A stretch of 5,165 bases of DNA from an uncultured Clostridia bacterium (lineage in GTDB: Bacteria; Bacillota; Clostridia; TANB77; CAG-508). This document shows positions 5,082-5,165 of this stretch, piece by piece. Location: positions 1-5,165 of the forward strand of contig CAKOYU010000034.1 of assembly GCA_934130975.1 (NCBI GenBank), in the 5' to 3' direction. The translations under genes and the position numbers were made by a program. How positions within the stretch are numbered: position 1 is the stretch's first letter; each line of letters opens with the position of its first letter. The notes beneath the pieces were generated by a model. That model had not been told where the DNA came from. It ran no database searches and saw nothing but the letters and a program-made list of their open reading frames with translations.

Positions 5082-5165
5082 TCAATATTCTTCGTAGTAA
5101 GTTTCATTGCTTACTTCTATTTTATTTTTTTCTGCAGCATGGATTTTATCTAATGCCTCTTTACG
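5082..5165 (-). CDS. C-terminal fragment of an upstream gene, unidentified
   Basis: The minus-strand frame entering at 5165 is open for 27 codons and ends in TGA at 5082-5084. It reads RKEALDKIHAAEKNKIEVSN and then ETYYEEY. The composition is charged and helical, like its neighbours, and the stop is placed so that TGAGGTGA gives both the stop codon and the SD of the next gene, the same arrangement seen at the other junctions. That makes it a credible gene end. Too little is present to assign a family. Confidence 0.65.
   Translation of the reverse strand, partial: RKEALDKIHAAEKNKIEVSNETYYEEY

Noticed and set aside
1..5165. CRISPR array, tRNA, insertion sequence or defence system
   Set aside because: No regularly spaced repeats, cloverleaf or transposase motifs were seen, and none of the proteins shows nuclease, helicase or other defence domains that I can recognise.

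Overview
The window is AT-rich and carries a gene-dense block read entirely from the minus strand. It looks like part of a temperate bacteriophage, prophage or related integrative element of a low-GC Firmicute, most likely in the Clostridia (Lachnospiraceae-like). The evidence is strong Shine-Dalgarno (SD) sequences at most starts, gene junctions that abut or overlap by 1 to 38 nt, small acidic or Cys-rich proteins of unknown function typical of phage early regions, a phage-type dUTPase/ThyA/DHFR set, and a tyrosine integrase. The host is inferred from sequence style and cannot be read directly.

Layout in transcription order, from high to low coordinates: the last 27 codons of an unidentified gene (5082-5165); a 223-aa phage hypothetical (4399-5070); a 211-aa phage hypothetical with a Cys cluster and an acidic tail (3760-4395); dUTPase (3227-3760); a 79-aa four-cysteine protein (2984-3223); an 80-aa HPr-like protein with no phosphorylatable histidine (2779-3021); thymidylate synthase (1873-2775); a dihydrofolate reductase fused to a DUF3310 domain (861-1859); a 44-aa membrane peptide (730-864); a structured stretch with competing inverted repeats (about 658-729); and the N-terminal 219 or more codons of a tyrosine integrase that runs off the left edge (1-657). 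I found no convincing plus-strand gene, tRNA, CRISPR array or terminator, and no promoter between the genes. The block therefore looks like the interior of one long polycistronic unit whose promoter lies to the right of the window.

The metabolic theme is thymidylate supply. dUTPase makes dUMP, ThyA converts dUMP to dTMP with oxidation of methylene-tetrahydrofolate, and DHFR regenerates tetrahydrofolate. The fused DUF3310 domain belongs to the family of phage T7 gp1.7, a nucleotide kinase reported to act on dTMP and dGMP, so it could carry dTMP one step further. The genes appear in the order of the pathway. The less expected items are the His-less HPr-like protein between dut and thyA, the DHFR-DUF3310 fusion itself, and an integrase at the distal end of this operon behind a leader that could fold into alternative hairpins and leaves its start codon uncertain.
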